The notes beneath the pieces were generated by a model that had not been told where the DNA came from, did no database searches, and saw nothing but the letters and a program-made list of their open reading frames with translations. The translations under genes were made by a program, and so were the position numbers. Shown here one piece after another: positions 1 through 7,504 of a stretch of DNA of 64,000 nucleotides; the stretch's first letter is position 1, and each line of letters begins with the position of its first letter. Source of the stretch: Leptospira sp. WS60.C2 (GTDB taxonomy: Bacteria; Spirochaetota; Leptospiria; Leptospirales; Leptospiraceae); contig NZ_CP162135.1 in the NCBI RefSeq assembly GCF_040833955.1, positions 1-64,000 of the forward strand. Direction: 5' to 3'.

Positions 1-993
1 GATAATATCTGAAATTTTTACTTTCGAGTGACCGCCAGTATATACATGAAGATTTTTATCTGAGACTAAAATAGTCCCATCTTCAGATACATTTTTGGAT
101 TTCTGAATCGTTGCCTTACCTTCGTAATAAATTGTTTCATTAGCGTCACCTACCGAGATGCTAGGAGTAATTGGCTCCAAAGTTTCTGCTTTTCTTAAAT
201 CTTCTATCTGAGAGAAATAATTGATCAGTTCCTCAAGCATACCTTTCATATCATTTTCAAGTTGAACCAAATCTATGAATTCAATTAGAAAATTTCGTTC
301 TGCTTCATTGAAGTCTAGGTCTTCAACTGCTTCTAGTAAAATAGAAGCGAATCCGGTCATAATGGCATTTTCAAAAGCTTCGGAAGATAAATTATTCTTA
401 AATTCCAAAAGGAGTTCTTTCTCTTCTTTTGAGAAATTTCTATCCTCAAAACTATTTTTTACATGAGTGATTAAAAATGTTGTAAGCAGTTCATCAGGGT
501 ACCTAGAAAAAGTTTTTAATTTCTTAATTCTTTCTCGAAGCGCATTTAGCTTTGTTTCATCTATTGAACCCTCAAGATTCTTTTCTAAAAATTCTATTGC
601 TGCTTTTCTAGAGGACGAAAAAACGAATGCTGTAATAATAAATCCAATCGCTAGGAAAAATCCAAACCAGCCCCAAATGAATGGGAAAACTAATATACCA
701 AGTATACCAGTGCCTCCAAGAATACTTTCAATAATAGTAGCTTGAGATTTCGGAAGTGTGGCAAGTATCTCCTGAGCCGAACTAAAATCATAGCCTGCCT
801 TTTGTCTTGCTTTTGAGCTACTCAAATTTTGACGATACTGAAAGCCGGCAACTCCTCCACCTACATAACTTTGACCCTTCGCGTTAACCCCTACTCTAAG
901 TCCCTTGATCCCAGTTGATACCCCAAGACCACTTTTTGAAAAGTTTAATTTAAATGGACCAGCTTTAACTGATTTTCTATAACTAATTCCCAT
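1..993 (-). CDS. DUF4236 domain protein, 3' end outside window
   Basis: An open minus-strand frame of 331 codons runs from an ATG at 993 to the window edge without a stop, so the C-terminus is missing. The N-terminus (M-G-I-S-Y-R-K-S, then F-K-L-N-F-S-K-S-G-L-G-V-S-T-G) is the DUF4236 signature of short beta-rich repeats. A hydrophobic stretch around residues 85-115 (rich in I, L, F, G) looks like one or two membrane segments, followed by an acidic helical region. The visible end (…L-H-V-Y-T-G-G-H-S-K-V-K…) resembles a small PH/GRAM-like beta domain. Function is unknown. It starts 3 bp after the stop of the small Cys-containing protein upstream, so the two are probably one operon. Confidence 0.8.
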   Translation of the reverse strand, partial: MGISYRKSVKAGPFKLNFSKSGLGVSTGIKGLRVGVNAKGQSYVGGGVAGFQYRQNLSSSKARQKAGYDFSSAQEILATLPKSQATIIESILGGTGILGILVFPFIWGWFGFFLAIGFIITAFVFSSSRKAAIEFLEKNLEGSIDETKLNALRERIKKLKTFSRYPDELLTTFLITHVKNSFEDRNFSKEEKELLLEFKNNLSSEAFENAIMTGFASILLEAVEDLDFNEAERNFLIEFIDLVQLENDMKGMLEELINYFSQIEDLRKAETLEPITPSISVGDANETIYYEGKATIQKSKNVSEDGTILVSDKNLHVYTGGHSKVKISDII

Positions 994-996
994 TAC

Positions 997-1113
997 TTAT
1001 CCACACTTCTTTTTTGAACTACTGATTGATCCATCATTGCAAACAAATCTTCCATCAGATGTGCAATGAGAAACTCCACCCTTCTTTCCAGAACAAGGCT
1101 TGTTTGCAGCCAT
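997..1113 (-). CDS. small Cys-containing exported protein (38 aa from this ATG)
   Basis: From ATG 1113 the frame reads [13 protein letters not shown] and ends …S-K-K-K-C-G before TAA. It has four cysteines and a D-G-R-F-V-C-N-D-G core, a pattern I associate with small secreted proteins encoded next to DUF4236 genes. The same frame stays open upstream to 1167 and encodes a hydrophobic leader (L-Y-I-F-I-L-V then A-A), but it has no ATG/GTG/TTG at a suitable place. Continuing upstream it meets an amber codon (1168-1170) and then an in-frame ATG at 1182. The real gene may therefore be a signal-peptide protein disrupted by the TAG, or may use an unusual start codon. It is 3 bp upstream of the DUF4236 gene. 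Confidence 0.6.
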   Translation of the reverse strand: MAANKPCSGKKGGVSHCTSDGRFVCNDGSISSSKKKCG

Positions 1114-1192
1114 TAATCCATTCAAATGAATAGAATTAACTAATATAAAAATATATAAATATCTAACCTATATTAATCGCATAACGCGCATG

Positions 1193-1220
1193 ATTTATTT
1201 CAAAAAAATTTGAAATAAAT
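1193..1220. repeat. perfect 12-bp inverted repeat, 4-bp loop
   Basis: Arms at 1193-1204 (ATTTATTTCAAA) and 1209-1220 (TTTGAAATAAAT) are perfectly complementary around AAAA. It lies between divergent small genes. It could be a bidirectional hairpin or an operator; there is no clear T-run on either side beyond the arms. Confidence 0.65.
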
Positions 1221-1351
1221 TAACTTATAACCCAGAGGGTACTGTTGACAGATTATGAGGGAATGGCCATTATGAATCCAATGTGACATAGTCCTGTGCC
1301 TTGAATTCGATGATTTTTTAGGATTCATACTAATGAATCAAGGAGTCACAC

Positions 1352-1483
1352 ATGGCAAATAAGAAGGTAACTTCTCCAAGTGTTGCAAGCCTCGCCGCTA
1401 AATTGCTCGCGAACCCAAAAAGTTCAAAAGCATTTAAGTCGGTCGCAGGTTCCAGCTTGAGCCAGAGAGAGAAAAAGAAGTAA
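1352..1483 (+). CDS. small conserved-type protein, 43 aa
   Basis: ATG 1352 is preceded by AAGGAG (1340-1345) at good spacing. The product begins M-A-N-K-K-V-T-S-P-S-V-A-S-L-A-A-K and continues with a K/S-rich helix (…S-S-K-A-F-K-S-V-A-G-S-S-L-S-Q) before TAA at 1481-1483. This matches my memory of a widespread family of 40-50 residue basic proteins carrying the motif SP-x-VASLA-x-K, of unknown function and often encoded singly. It is too short for most gene callers. The function is not known; the strong ribosome-binding site and family-like sequence make it likely to be real. Confidence 0.65.
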   Translation: MANKKVTSPSVASLAAKLLANPKSSKAFKSVAGSSLSQREKKK

Positions 1484-1636
1484 GAACCTACTTCTCTCCC
1501 CGGCCTAGTTCACACTCTTCGGTGCTACAAATAGAACCGAAGCAAATTTCATTCGGGGCCTGTTCGCAGCAGGTCCCTGTTTTTCCAATTACAGTAAAAT
1601 CAATAATTGGTACCACTCTTTTTTCAAGTTTGGGAC

Positions 1637-1909
1637 CTAATACGTAAAATGCGGATAATGACGCTTCCGGAAAATATCGAAATCTTCAATGGCAATTCCA
1701 AGCTGAGTATTTCTTAGCCAAATCTTTAATAATTGATAATCAGATAAAATCATATCATTCAAGATTCCAACAACTTGCCCGTTAATAGATGAAATGATTT
1801 GGTAGCAAATTCGCTTTTCATTTTTAGAAATATGAATGTGCCACGTATCTAATATTTCAAATTTTCCACATGATCTTAGGAATTCCAATGCGATCTCTTC
1901 CGCCACCAT
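1637..1909 (-). CDS. hypothetical protein, 90 aa
   Basis: A 90-residue frame starts at ATG 1909 (M-V-A-E-E-I-A-L-E-F-L) and ends at 1637. The sequence alternates charged and aromatic residues (D-T-W-H-I-H-I-S-K, then a C-terminal R-K-R-H-Y-P-H-F) like a small alpha/beta cytoplasmic protein, with no signal peptide or membrane segment. A shorter minus-strand frame (1931-2113) lies 21 bp upstream, suggesting a two-gene unit. I do not recognise the family. Confidence 0.5.
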   Translation of the reverse strand: MVAEEIALEFLRSCGKFEILDTWHIHISKNEKRICYQIISSINGQVVGILNDMILSDYQLLKIWLRNTQLGIAIEDFDIFRKRHYPHFTY

Positions 1910-1930
1910 ATTACAATTGCTATATCTAAG

Positions 1931-2113
1931 TTATTTATTGCATACTTTCAAAAATATCTTACGCAATTCAAATATTTTTTCACTAACTGCTTTTTCTGGA
2001 TCCTCCCCTCTCAAAGTAACTGATACTAAAAGGTCTTGAAGGATTTTTTCTATCTGTTTATCTTCCAACACGAAAAACAGTATATCTAGAAGGTGGGACA
2101 AAATACTATACAA
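1931..2113 (-). CDS. hypothetical small protein, 60 aa
   Basis: The frame opens with TTG at 2113 and reads M-Y-S-I-L-S-H-L-L-D-I-L-F-F-V-L-E-D, then a helical charged C-terminus ending K-V-C-N-K. It precedes the 90-aa hypothetical on the same strand. There is no strong ribosome-binding site, so the start and even the reality of the gene are uncertain. No family is recognised. Confidence 0.3.
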   Translation of the reverse strand: MYSILSHLLDILFFVLEDKQIEKILQDLLVSVTLRGEDPEKAVSEKIFELRKIFLKVCNK

Positions 2114-2231
2114 ATATACAGTATTTATGAGACATAAGTGGAATTATTTAAACAAATATGAAGAGATATCTCCTTCTATCGCTCTTAAAAATTAACTTGC
2201 GTTATGCTTAAATATATGCAATTTCTAATGT

Positions 2232-2546
2232 ATGGAAACATACGACCCAGATCAACTTTATACATGGCTTCAGCATCGAGATACTGAAGAATGGCATTTG
2301 TTTAAATCAAAAAACTTTGTAGACAGAAAGACATTTACGAAAAATTGCCACATAGACGCGATAGAGTCAATGTGCTCATTAATGAAAGCAAACGAAGTAG
2401 CATTCGAATTGAAGGAAAAATGCGTAAAGGAAGATAGAGCAAGAATGCAAGCAGCTGAAATACTAAAAAGAGATGCTTGCGGAAGGTGTGTATCTACTCT
2501 ATATTCTACCCCAGCGTATAAGAAAACTAAGCCTAGAACTAAATAG
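2232..2546 (+). CDS. hypothetical protein, 104 aa
   Basis: An ATG at 2232 opens a 104-residue hydrophilic frame (M-E-T-Y-D-P-D-Q-L-Y-T-W-L-Q-H-R) with four scattered cysteines and a basic tail (Y-K-K-T-K-P-R-T-K). It is predicted cytoplasmic and mostly helical. Its last 8 bases overlap the 3' end of the convergent STAS-like gene. No family is recognised. Confidence 0.5.
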   Translation: METYDPDQLYTWLQHRDTEEWHLFKSKNFVDRKTFTKNCHIDAIESMCSLMKANEVAFELKEKCVKEDRARMQAAEILKRDACGRCVSTLYSTPAYKKTKPRTK

Positions 2547-2856
2547 CAATCAACTCTTTTGAACGTTCATCCGCATATTCAAGTCCAGCTTCAACTATAT
2601 CAACAATATTTGACCTGCAATTTGTTATGCGTAGTTTATCTACGATGTTCTTCGATCCAAACTTTAAAAAGATATCCAAGAATAGTGCGTTGATGAATGA
2701 ACTGTTAAGATTTGTTACACCTGAAAAATCTAAGGTTATTTTTTCATCTGATTGAATCGATTGAGGTACGATAATTTCATTTACTAATTTCACTGCACGC
2801 ATCGAATCTAATCCAGACCGACCAATATGATCAAATAGTTTAATCGTCATTGTCAA
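2539..2856 (-). CDS. STAS-like (DUF4325-type) switch protein
   Basis: The 105-residue product carries the typical STAS-like core: a beta strand with I-T-L-D-F-S-G-V-T-N-L-N-S-S-F-I-N-A-L-F around residues 40-62, where the serine pair sits at the position phosphorylated in anti-sigma antagonists. DUF4325 proteins usually sit next to GHKL ATPases and are thought to act as regulatory partners. Here the start overlaps the end of the upstream GHKL gene by 17 bp, which strongly implies translational coupling. The target of the pair is not visible in the sequence. Confidence 0.75.
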   Translation of the reverse strand: MTMTIKLFDHIGRSGLDSMRAVKLVNEIIVPQSIQSDEKITLDFSGVTNLNSSFINALFLDIFLKFGSKNIVDKLRITNCRSNIVDIVEAGLEYADERSKELIAI

Positions 2857-3805
2857 TTACCCCCTTAAATTTTCCACTTCTACTAATTAGACCTAATTCT
2901 TTCTTCGTTTCCATCAATGCTTCTTGAAAATCAGGTAGACCGGATTTTTTAAAAGCAATGTTTACTGCTACGCCTTTGAAGTAACAATCGGCAGATAGCA
3001 CCTTTAACTGAGCATTTTCTATTATAGCATTACCTGAGACAAGACAAAACTTTCCCGATAATTTTTCAGATAATTTTTTTAAAATTGATAAACCAACACC
3101 CGCATTGACTGGGGTTTGGTAAAGAGACTTAATATGATTTTTAGATGAAACTTTTGGCTCCAGAGCTTTCTGAATCGCATCTGCATCCGACCAATTATCT
3201 CTGTAGTGCGGAGAGTTATTATTTTTGAAACTATCTAAAATCCCTATTCCATAATCAGCAATTCCAATTCTAACCAATTCAGTTTTCCTATAAAATTGAG
3301 CAGAAATAAATCCCCTACTTTCAGAATGCTGAACCACATTGTTTACGAGTTCGGATAAGGCATAAACAAGTAAGTCATAAATTTCTGAATTCTCTGTTTG
3401 ATGATCAATTTTACTTTTTTCTTCCTCCGGAACACAACAGCGCGCGATACCATCTGAAATTACATCAACAGATCCTTTATTAATTCCAAATTCTTGAATC
3501 TCAGTAAATATTCCATAAGAGTCATGTCTTTGAAATTTTTCTGGCATCGAAATATTACAAATGCTGAAAAAGTTCATTCTTTGAAAATAATCTACTGCTT
3601 CGAAATGCTCATGATTCATGAAGAAAACAGGAATCTCTTCCGACAAATAAGCTTTTACCTTACTAATAAGAGTAACCAGAGCAACTGGAGAATATTGTTT
3701 AACTTTCTCAAAATCTATAACCACTGGCTCTTGATTTGGTTTCTTGAGGTAGCTTAGAAATTCGAAAAGATCATCATACCCATGTGAAGGGAGTTTAATT
3801 ACCAT
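2840..3805 (-). CDS. GHKL-type ATP-binding regulator, 321 aa
   Basis: Residues about 1-95 look STAS-like (V-V-I-D-F-E-K-V-K-Q-Y-S-P-V-A). Residues about 145-285 form a GHKL ATPase with an N-box (L-S-E-L-V-N-N-V-V-Q-H-S), a G1 box (I-A-D-Y-G-I-G-I-L) and a G2 box (G-V-G-L-S-I-L-K-K-L). There is no HisKA domain, so it resembles an anti-sigma/serine-kinase-like switch protein and not a sensor kinase. It is the first gene of a two-gene unit with the DUF4325-type partner. The start at ATG 3805 fits the N-terminal strand of the domain. The target is unknown. Confidence 0.75.
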   Translation of the reverse strand: MVIKLPSHGYDDLFEFLSYLKKPNQEPVVIDFEKVKQYSPVALVTLISKVKAYLSEEIPVFFMNHEHFEAVDYFQRMNFFSICNISMPEKFQRHDSYGIFTEIQEFGINKGSVDVISDGIARCCVPEEEKSKIDHQTENSEIYDLLVYALSELVNNVVQHSESRGFISAQFYRKTELVRIGIADYGIGILDSFKNNNSPHYRDNWSDADAIQKALEPKVSSKNHIKSLYQTPVNAGVGLSILKKLSEKLSGKFCLVSGNAIIENAQLKVLSADCYFKGVAVNIAFKKSGLPDFQEALMETKKELGLISRSGKFKGVIDNDD

Positions 3806-4180
3806 TTCGCATTTCCAATAGTATATACATCTTCCTATTTAAGTTATCTGAGTTCCAGCGTTTTTGAGAGACATAGTCCGTTTAATCTTAAATTCATTAC
3901 CCCTGAAAATTTCAATTACACTTACTAATGTTCTTTTTTAGGTTCTTAATTTATTCTTAATATGGTTAAGAAAATAAGCTTATTTTTCAAATACAGAGAT
4001 TCAAAAACTCACCAAAATTCAATTTCACCAAATGAACTGGGATCTACCAGGCGGCATCTGTAACTTAAAATTTTCTTATTTTTGAAACACACGAAAACTT
4101 TTGTAATTGAAATTAATATAATTACTCAAATACAGAATTTCCTTGTCATTGAAACGGCTAAGTCATTCCATTCGTTGTAG
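3806..4180. other. intergenic region between divergent switch and parA genes
   Basis: This 375-bp AT-rich stretch separates the minus-strand GHKL gene from plus-strand parA and must hold both promoters. I see no gene, and no clear parS palindrome or iteron array. Short TTTTT/AAAA tracts around 3950-4000 and 4060-4100 suggest bendable DNA. A centromere-like site could be here but cannot be asserted from the sequence. Confidence 0.4.
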
Positions 4181-4903
4181 ATGAAAATTATTACTATTTC
4201 GTCCCTAAAAGGTGGTGTCGGAAAAACCACTCTTTCCATATATTTAGGACAAACTCTTGCAAAACTTTATCCTAAATCTAAGATTCTACAAATTGATCTA
4301 GATCATAACAATAACCTTACAGATTATTATCTACGAAATGAATCAGTAGAACTTATTGAAGGGAATTCTATCGCGAAATATCTAACCGGAGTGAAAGACT
4401 TAGAGGCTATTCTTACACCAACAAACTTAGAAAACATATTCGTTATCCCAGCTACGCCAAAGCTTTCGAAAACGGCAGTTGGACTTTCTTGGGATGCTGG
4501 CCTTATAAGCCGATTTAGGAAGCACCTAAGAAATCTAAAATTCGATTACATCATAATTGATACGCCACCCGCTTTATGCTTAGAATTAAATTTGGGAATT
4601 CATGCAGCAGATTTAGTTCTGAGTCCTATTGGATTTTCAAGATGGAACATACAAGGATTTCAAGAAATTGAGGAAGTTGTAATTAACTCCAATGAGTCCT
4701 TAGAAAATGGTAAGATAAAAATCCTTCCAGTTCGCACGATGGTATCAGAAAAAAAATCGGATAAACTTGATGAACTGGATTTACCTTTTGCAAAAACTTT
4801 CATACCAAAAAGTGAATCTATTGCAAGCGCAGTGGATCAAGGGAAACCTTTGTCAGAGAAAAATTCTTTCTACTTCGAACAACTTGCCAAGGAGATAAAA
4901 TAA
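4181..4903 (+). CDS. parA: ParA-family partition ATPase
   Basis: The 240-residue product begins M-K-I-I-T-I-S-S-L-K-G-G-V-G-K-T-T, the deviant Walker A box of ParA/MinD ATPases, with the signature lysine two residues into the motif. Switch I (L-Q-I-D-L-D-H-N-N-N) and Walker B (I-I-I-D-T-P-P-A) follow at about residues 40 and 125. It lacks an N-terminal DNA-binding extension, so it is a small ParA of plasmid or phage type. It would drive segregation of the replicon together with a DNA-binding partner. The next gene starts on the base after its stop, so the two are co-translated. Confidence 0.9.
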   Translation: MKIITISSLKGGVGKTTLSIYLGQTLAKLYPKSKILQIDLDHNNNLTDYYLRNESVELIEGNSIAKYLTGVKDLEAILTPTNLENIFVIPATPKLSKTAVGLSWDAGLISRFRKHLRNLKFDYIIIDTPPALCLELNLGIHAADLVLSPIGFSRWNIQGFQEIEEVVINSNESLENGKIKILPVRTMVSEKKSDKLDELDLPFAKTFIPKSESIASAVDQGKPLSEKNSFYFEQLAKEIK

Positions 4904-5446
4904 ATGGGCAGATTCGATTCTCTAACTGGCAAAAGACCTGGATCTCAAAGAGAAAACCTACCGACATCAAAGTCCGACCAAACTGTAAGAAGAATTATCG
5001 AGCTTCATGAATCTGTATTAGGAGGAATGAAAAATGTTCTCCAAAATGCAATGGTGCTTGGTGAAGAACTTCTAAGAATTAAAGAAGATTTAGGTCATGG
5101 GAATTGGATTCCATGGGTTGAGCAAAACCTACCATTCTCGGAAAGATCAGCTAGAAATTATATTTCCATCTTCAAAAACAGAGAACTTCTAAATCGGCAA
5201 CCGATTGCCGATTTGAAATCTGCCATAAAATTCCTTTCAGATGGAACACAGGAAGAAAAAGAGATTAACCCAAAAGAGAATCAAGATCCAAAGGTGCTGT
5301 ATAAAAGATTTCATCATGGGGAAAAACTAAACCAAAAAGAAAAATTCATTCTAAAAGAGTTTCTGGTTATCGAGAAGGAAAAAATACTTAGCAAAGCAAA
5401 ACAGAAAGTAACTGAGATCGAAAACGAAATACAATCCCTAAAATAA
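4904..5446 (+). CDS. DUF3102-like DNA-binding partner of ParA (ParB-like role)
   Basis: ATG 4904 follows the parA stop with no gap. In the 180-residue product, residues about 30-110 match the DUF3102 pattern (L-G-E-E-L-L-R-I-K-E-D-L-G-H-G-N-W then W-V-E-Q-N-L-P-F-S-E-R-S-A-R-N-Y), a helical domain common in phage and plasmid genes next to parA. The C-terminal third is a lysine/glutamate-rich coiled coil. By position it is the likely centromere-binding partner, but it does not resemble classical ParB, so this role is an inference. Confidence 0.7.
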   Translation: MGRFDSLTGKRPGSQRENLPTSKSDQTVRRIIELHESVLGGMKNVLQNAMVLGEELLRIKEDLGHGNWIPWVEQNLPFSERSARNYISIFKNRELLNRQPIADLKSAIKFLSDGTQEEKEINPKENQDPKVLYKRFHHGEKLNQKEKFILKEFLVIEKEKILSKAKQKVTEIENEIQSLK

Positions 5447-5534
5447 TAAAAAATATATCATTATGGATAAATTTTTCTTGTACCGAATTCGAAGTCATGA
5501 TACTAAGTACATGTTCAGTGTTGCACTTGAATCC

Positions 5535-5562
5535 GATGTCGGGAACTGAGAAGCCCGGCATC
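5535..5562. repeat. strong GC-rich stem-loop upstream of rep-like gene
   Basis: GATGTCGGG (5535-5543) pairs with CCCGGCATC (5554-5562) over a 10-base loop, with one G-U pair. It stands out in AT-rich surroundings. Its place between the partition genes and the rep-like gene suits a terminator or a small antisense/leader RNA controlling replication; that role is inferred. Confidence 0.6.
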
Positions 5563-5612
5563 AAGCTCCTTCCAGCAAAACCCCAATAAGATTTTTATGT
5601 CTCATTTAGTCC

Positions 5613-5641
5613 TTGACTCATTATGTCTCTTTCTGTAATGG
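5613..5641 (+). promoter_or_regulatory. candidate sigma-70 promoter for rep-like gene
   Basis: TTGACT (5613-5618) and TAATGG (5636-5641) are separated by exactly 17 bp. The predicted transcript would start about 120 bp before the ATG at 5767, leaving a long leader. Confidence 0.4.
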
Positions 5642-5766
5642 TGTACCCGTTCAGATGCCCTGGACTCGTGTCTCAGCACGATATGCAACACTGGATCAAT
5701 CAAAATGATCCAAAAACATAAAACTAACGTTACGTGGCCGTAGGCATACCCACCTAAGAGGATCAT

Positions 5767-6324
5767 ATGAGAACAGGATTATGGATACCTGTTGAGATAG
5801 AAGTATTGCCTTTGAATCTCACAGAAAAAGTTTTACTCGCTGAAATTGTCTCCCTCGATAGAGTAGGGGAGTGCTTCGCATCTAACGAGCATTTTTCTAA
5901 ATTGCTCGGAGTAAGAGCAGACTCAGCTTCACGAATGATATCTAAGCTAAAAAAATTGGGATACATTAAACAAACGGGATTCGATGGCCGAAAAAGAAAA
6001 CTAATTCCAGTTTTTCAAACACCATTGAAACCAAAAGAACAGCCGACTTTCACGAAAATTTTGACTTCTAAGTCAACGCAGGATATTTCCAAAACAAAAA
6101 GCAGAGTAGGGGAGAGTGTCGAGGCAGGCTTTGCAATTTCCAACGAGCCTACAAAGAGAGTACAATCAAATTACAATGTACAAAAAAGTTGGCATGAATT
6201 TTTAGAATGGAGTAAAGCGAAAGTTTCAAAAACTTCATTCGATTACATTCAGAGTATCCAAGATCCACATTTGCTCGTAGGAATGAACAAGAAAATGTGG
6301 GAAATGTGGAAAAAGGTAGGTTGA
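5767..6324 (+). CDS. rep: winged-helix replication initiator-like protein
   Basis: The 185-residue product has a winged helix-turn-helix at about residues 15-75 (L-N-L-T-E-K-V-L-L-A-E-I, then S-N-E-H-F-S-K-L-L-G-V-R, then I-S-K-L-K-K-L-G-Y-I), the pattern of DnaD/RepA-like and marR-type DNA binders used by plasmid and phage initiators. A Lys/Ser-rich linker and a C-terminal helical domain with W-H-E-F-L-E-W follow. It lies downstream of parA and its partner, the order I associate with the Leptospira LE1 phage replicon (par genes plus rep). An AAGAGG ribosome-binding site precedes ATG 5767. It could also be a helper regulator. Confidence 0.6.
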   Translation: MRTGLWIPVEIEVLPLNLTEKVLLAEIVSLDRVGECFASNEHFSKLLGVRADSASRMISKLKKLGYIKQTGFDGRKRKLIPVFQTPLKPKEQPTFTKILTSKSTQDISKTKSRVGESVEAGFAISNEPTKRVQSNYNVQKSWHEFLEWSKAKVSKTSFDYIQSIQDPHLLVGMNKKMWEMWKKVG

Positions 6325-6330
6325 AAACAT

Positions 6331-6765
6331 ATGGAAATTAAAATAGAAACGAACGTATCCTATGCAATTGTATCGAGAATCCAACATCCATTTATTGGAA
6401 CACTCATATGCTCATTTTTAGTATATAATTTTGATGAAATTTACAAGTTGGCAATCTCTACAAAAGAAAACTATTTTCGCATAAAATTATTTATGCAAAC
6501 ATTTCAGATGACTCCTTCTAGACATTGTTACTCAATAATTGTTGCATTTTTCGTTTCAATATTCGCCGATTCTATTCTATACAATTTAAAGAGAATTATC
6601 GAGTTTTATATTTCAAATCTTACAAATCGATATTTTGAAATGTCGAATACAATATCCCCAGAAAATGAAATGAATAATTTGGAATCGAGTATTGGTTATC
6701 TATTTGATGAAAACAATAGAATAAGAACATTTATAAACTCATTTACTCCTACCTTAATTGAATAA
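6331..6765 (+). CDS. hypothetical membrane protein, 144 aa
   Basis: Starting 6 bp after the rep-like gene, the product has two hydrophobic segments, around residues 20-40 (P-F-I-G-T-L-I-C-S-F-L-V-Y) and 65-85 (Y-S-I-I-V-A-F-F-V-S-I-F), and a polar, Asn/Glu-rich C-terminus. The tight spacing suggests co-transcription with the replication gene. I do not recognise the family. Confidence 0.5.
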   Translation: MEIKIETNVSYAIVSRIQHPFIGTLICSFLVYNFDEIYKLAISTKENYFRIKLFMQTFQMTPSRHCYSIIVAFFVSIFADSILYNLKRIIEFYISNLTNRYFEMSNTISPENEMNNLESSIGYLFDENNRIRTFINSFTPTLIE

Positions 6766-6777
6766 ATTAAGACAAAA

Positions 6778-7062
6778 ATGTCGGAAATGATTTTAACTTT
6801 TGAAAATACAATCCTTCAAAATGGTGACCTAGTATCTATTGATGATAAAAAAGAATTCGTTGATTTACAAAACTGATAGAACTCTAAAAATTTGTGTGAA
6901 ATAATAAATTCAAAAATAGCAGAAAATATACTTTCGTCATTAATAAATTTGATAGGACTGCTATTAATGAATCCTGAATTCACAAGGAAACCAGCCCCAA
7001 AACAATTTAGTTTGGGATCTTTCGAGTCGAACAATTTCATTTGTAAATTTAATGAAATATAG
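6778..7062 (+). other. region open on both strands; possible broken plus-strand gene
   Basis: The plus frame starts M-S-E-M-I-L-T-F-E-N-T and continues to a TAG at 7060, interrupted only by adjacent TGA and TAG codons at 6874-6879. Its composition after the stops (N-S-K-N-L-C-E-I-I-N-S-K-I) still looks coding. On the minus strand an uninterrupted 98-codon frame spans 6816-7112. Either a plus-strand gene has acquired a double stop or the minus-strand frame is real. I cannot decide. Confidence 0.3.
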
Positions 7063-7504
7063 CCTTGTTCAGCTTGGTTACCTACAAGGTAACGATATAT
7101 TTCCACAACCACTCGAATCCAATCGTCGAGTTGACTAGAGAGATTGGTATAATAATATATATATTTTTGAAATTTTTATTGATAAGCCGTGAAAAAAAAA
7201 GTTATGAAATTAATAAAGATGACGTGGTATCACGTCGGCATTTATGAAACTAAGTATTCTGAAAACTTTTATGTGTTTAATTACCTAAATTTGGTTTAAG
7301 CCGATTCGGATAATTTTAGAGATGTTTTTTTGGTAAAGAATGATGATTACATTCTAGATTTTAAGGTGTAATCTTGAGATTTAGGAACTAAGTTAATAGA
7401 GGGATAACGTACAAACGAAGTTGAAAAAACTAAATATTTAATGACATTGTGTCTAAAAAATTTAAAAATAAAAAGAATTTCAAGTGGAAGGATGTTGCGA
7501 ATAT
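7063..7504. other. intergenic stretch with no recognisable gene
   Basis: About 440 bp of AT-rich sequence. Short frames here do not resemble proteins. No hairpin with a T-run or known element was identified. Confidence 0.4.

Noticed and set aside
5447..5766. Iteron-type origin
   Set aside because: Only partial ATGTCTC/CTCATT similarities are seen; no regular direct-repeat array.
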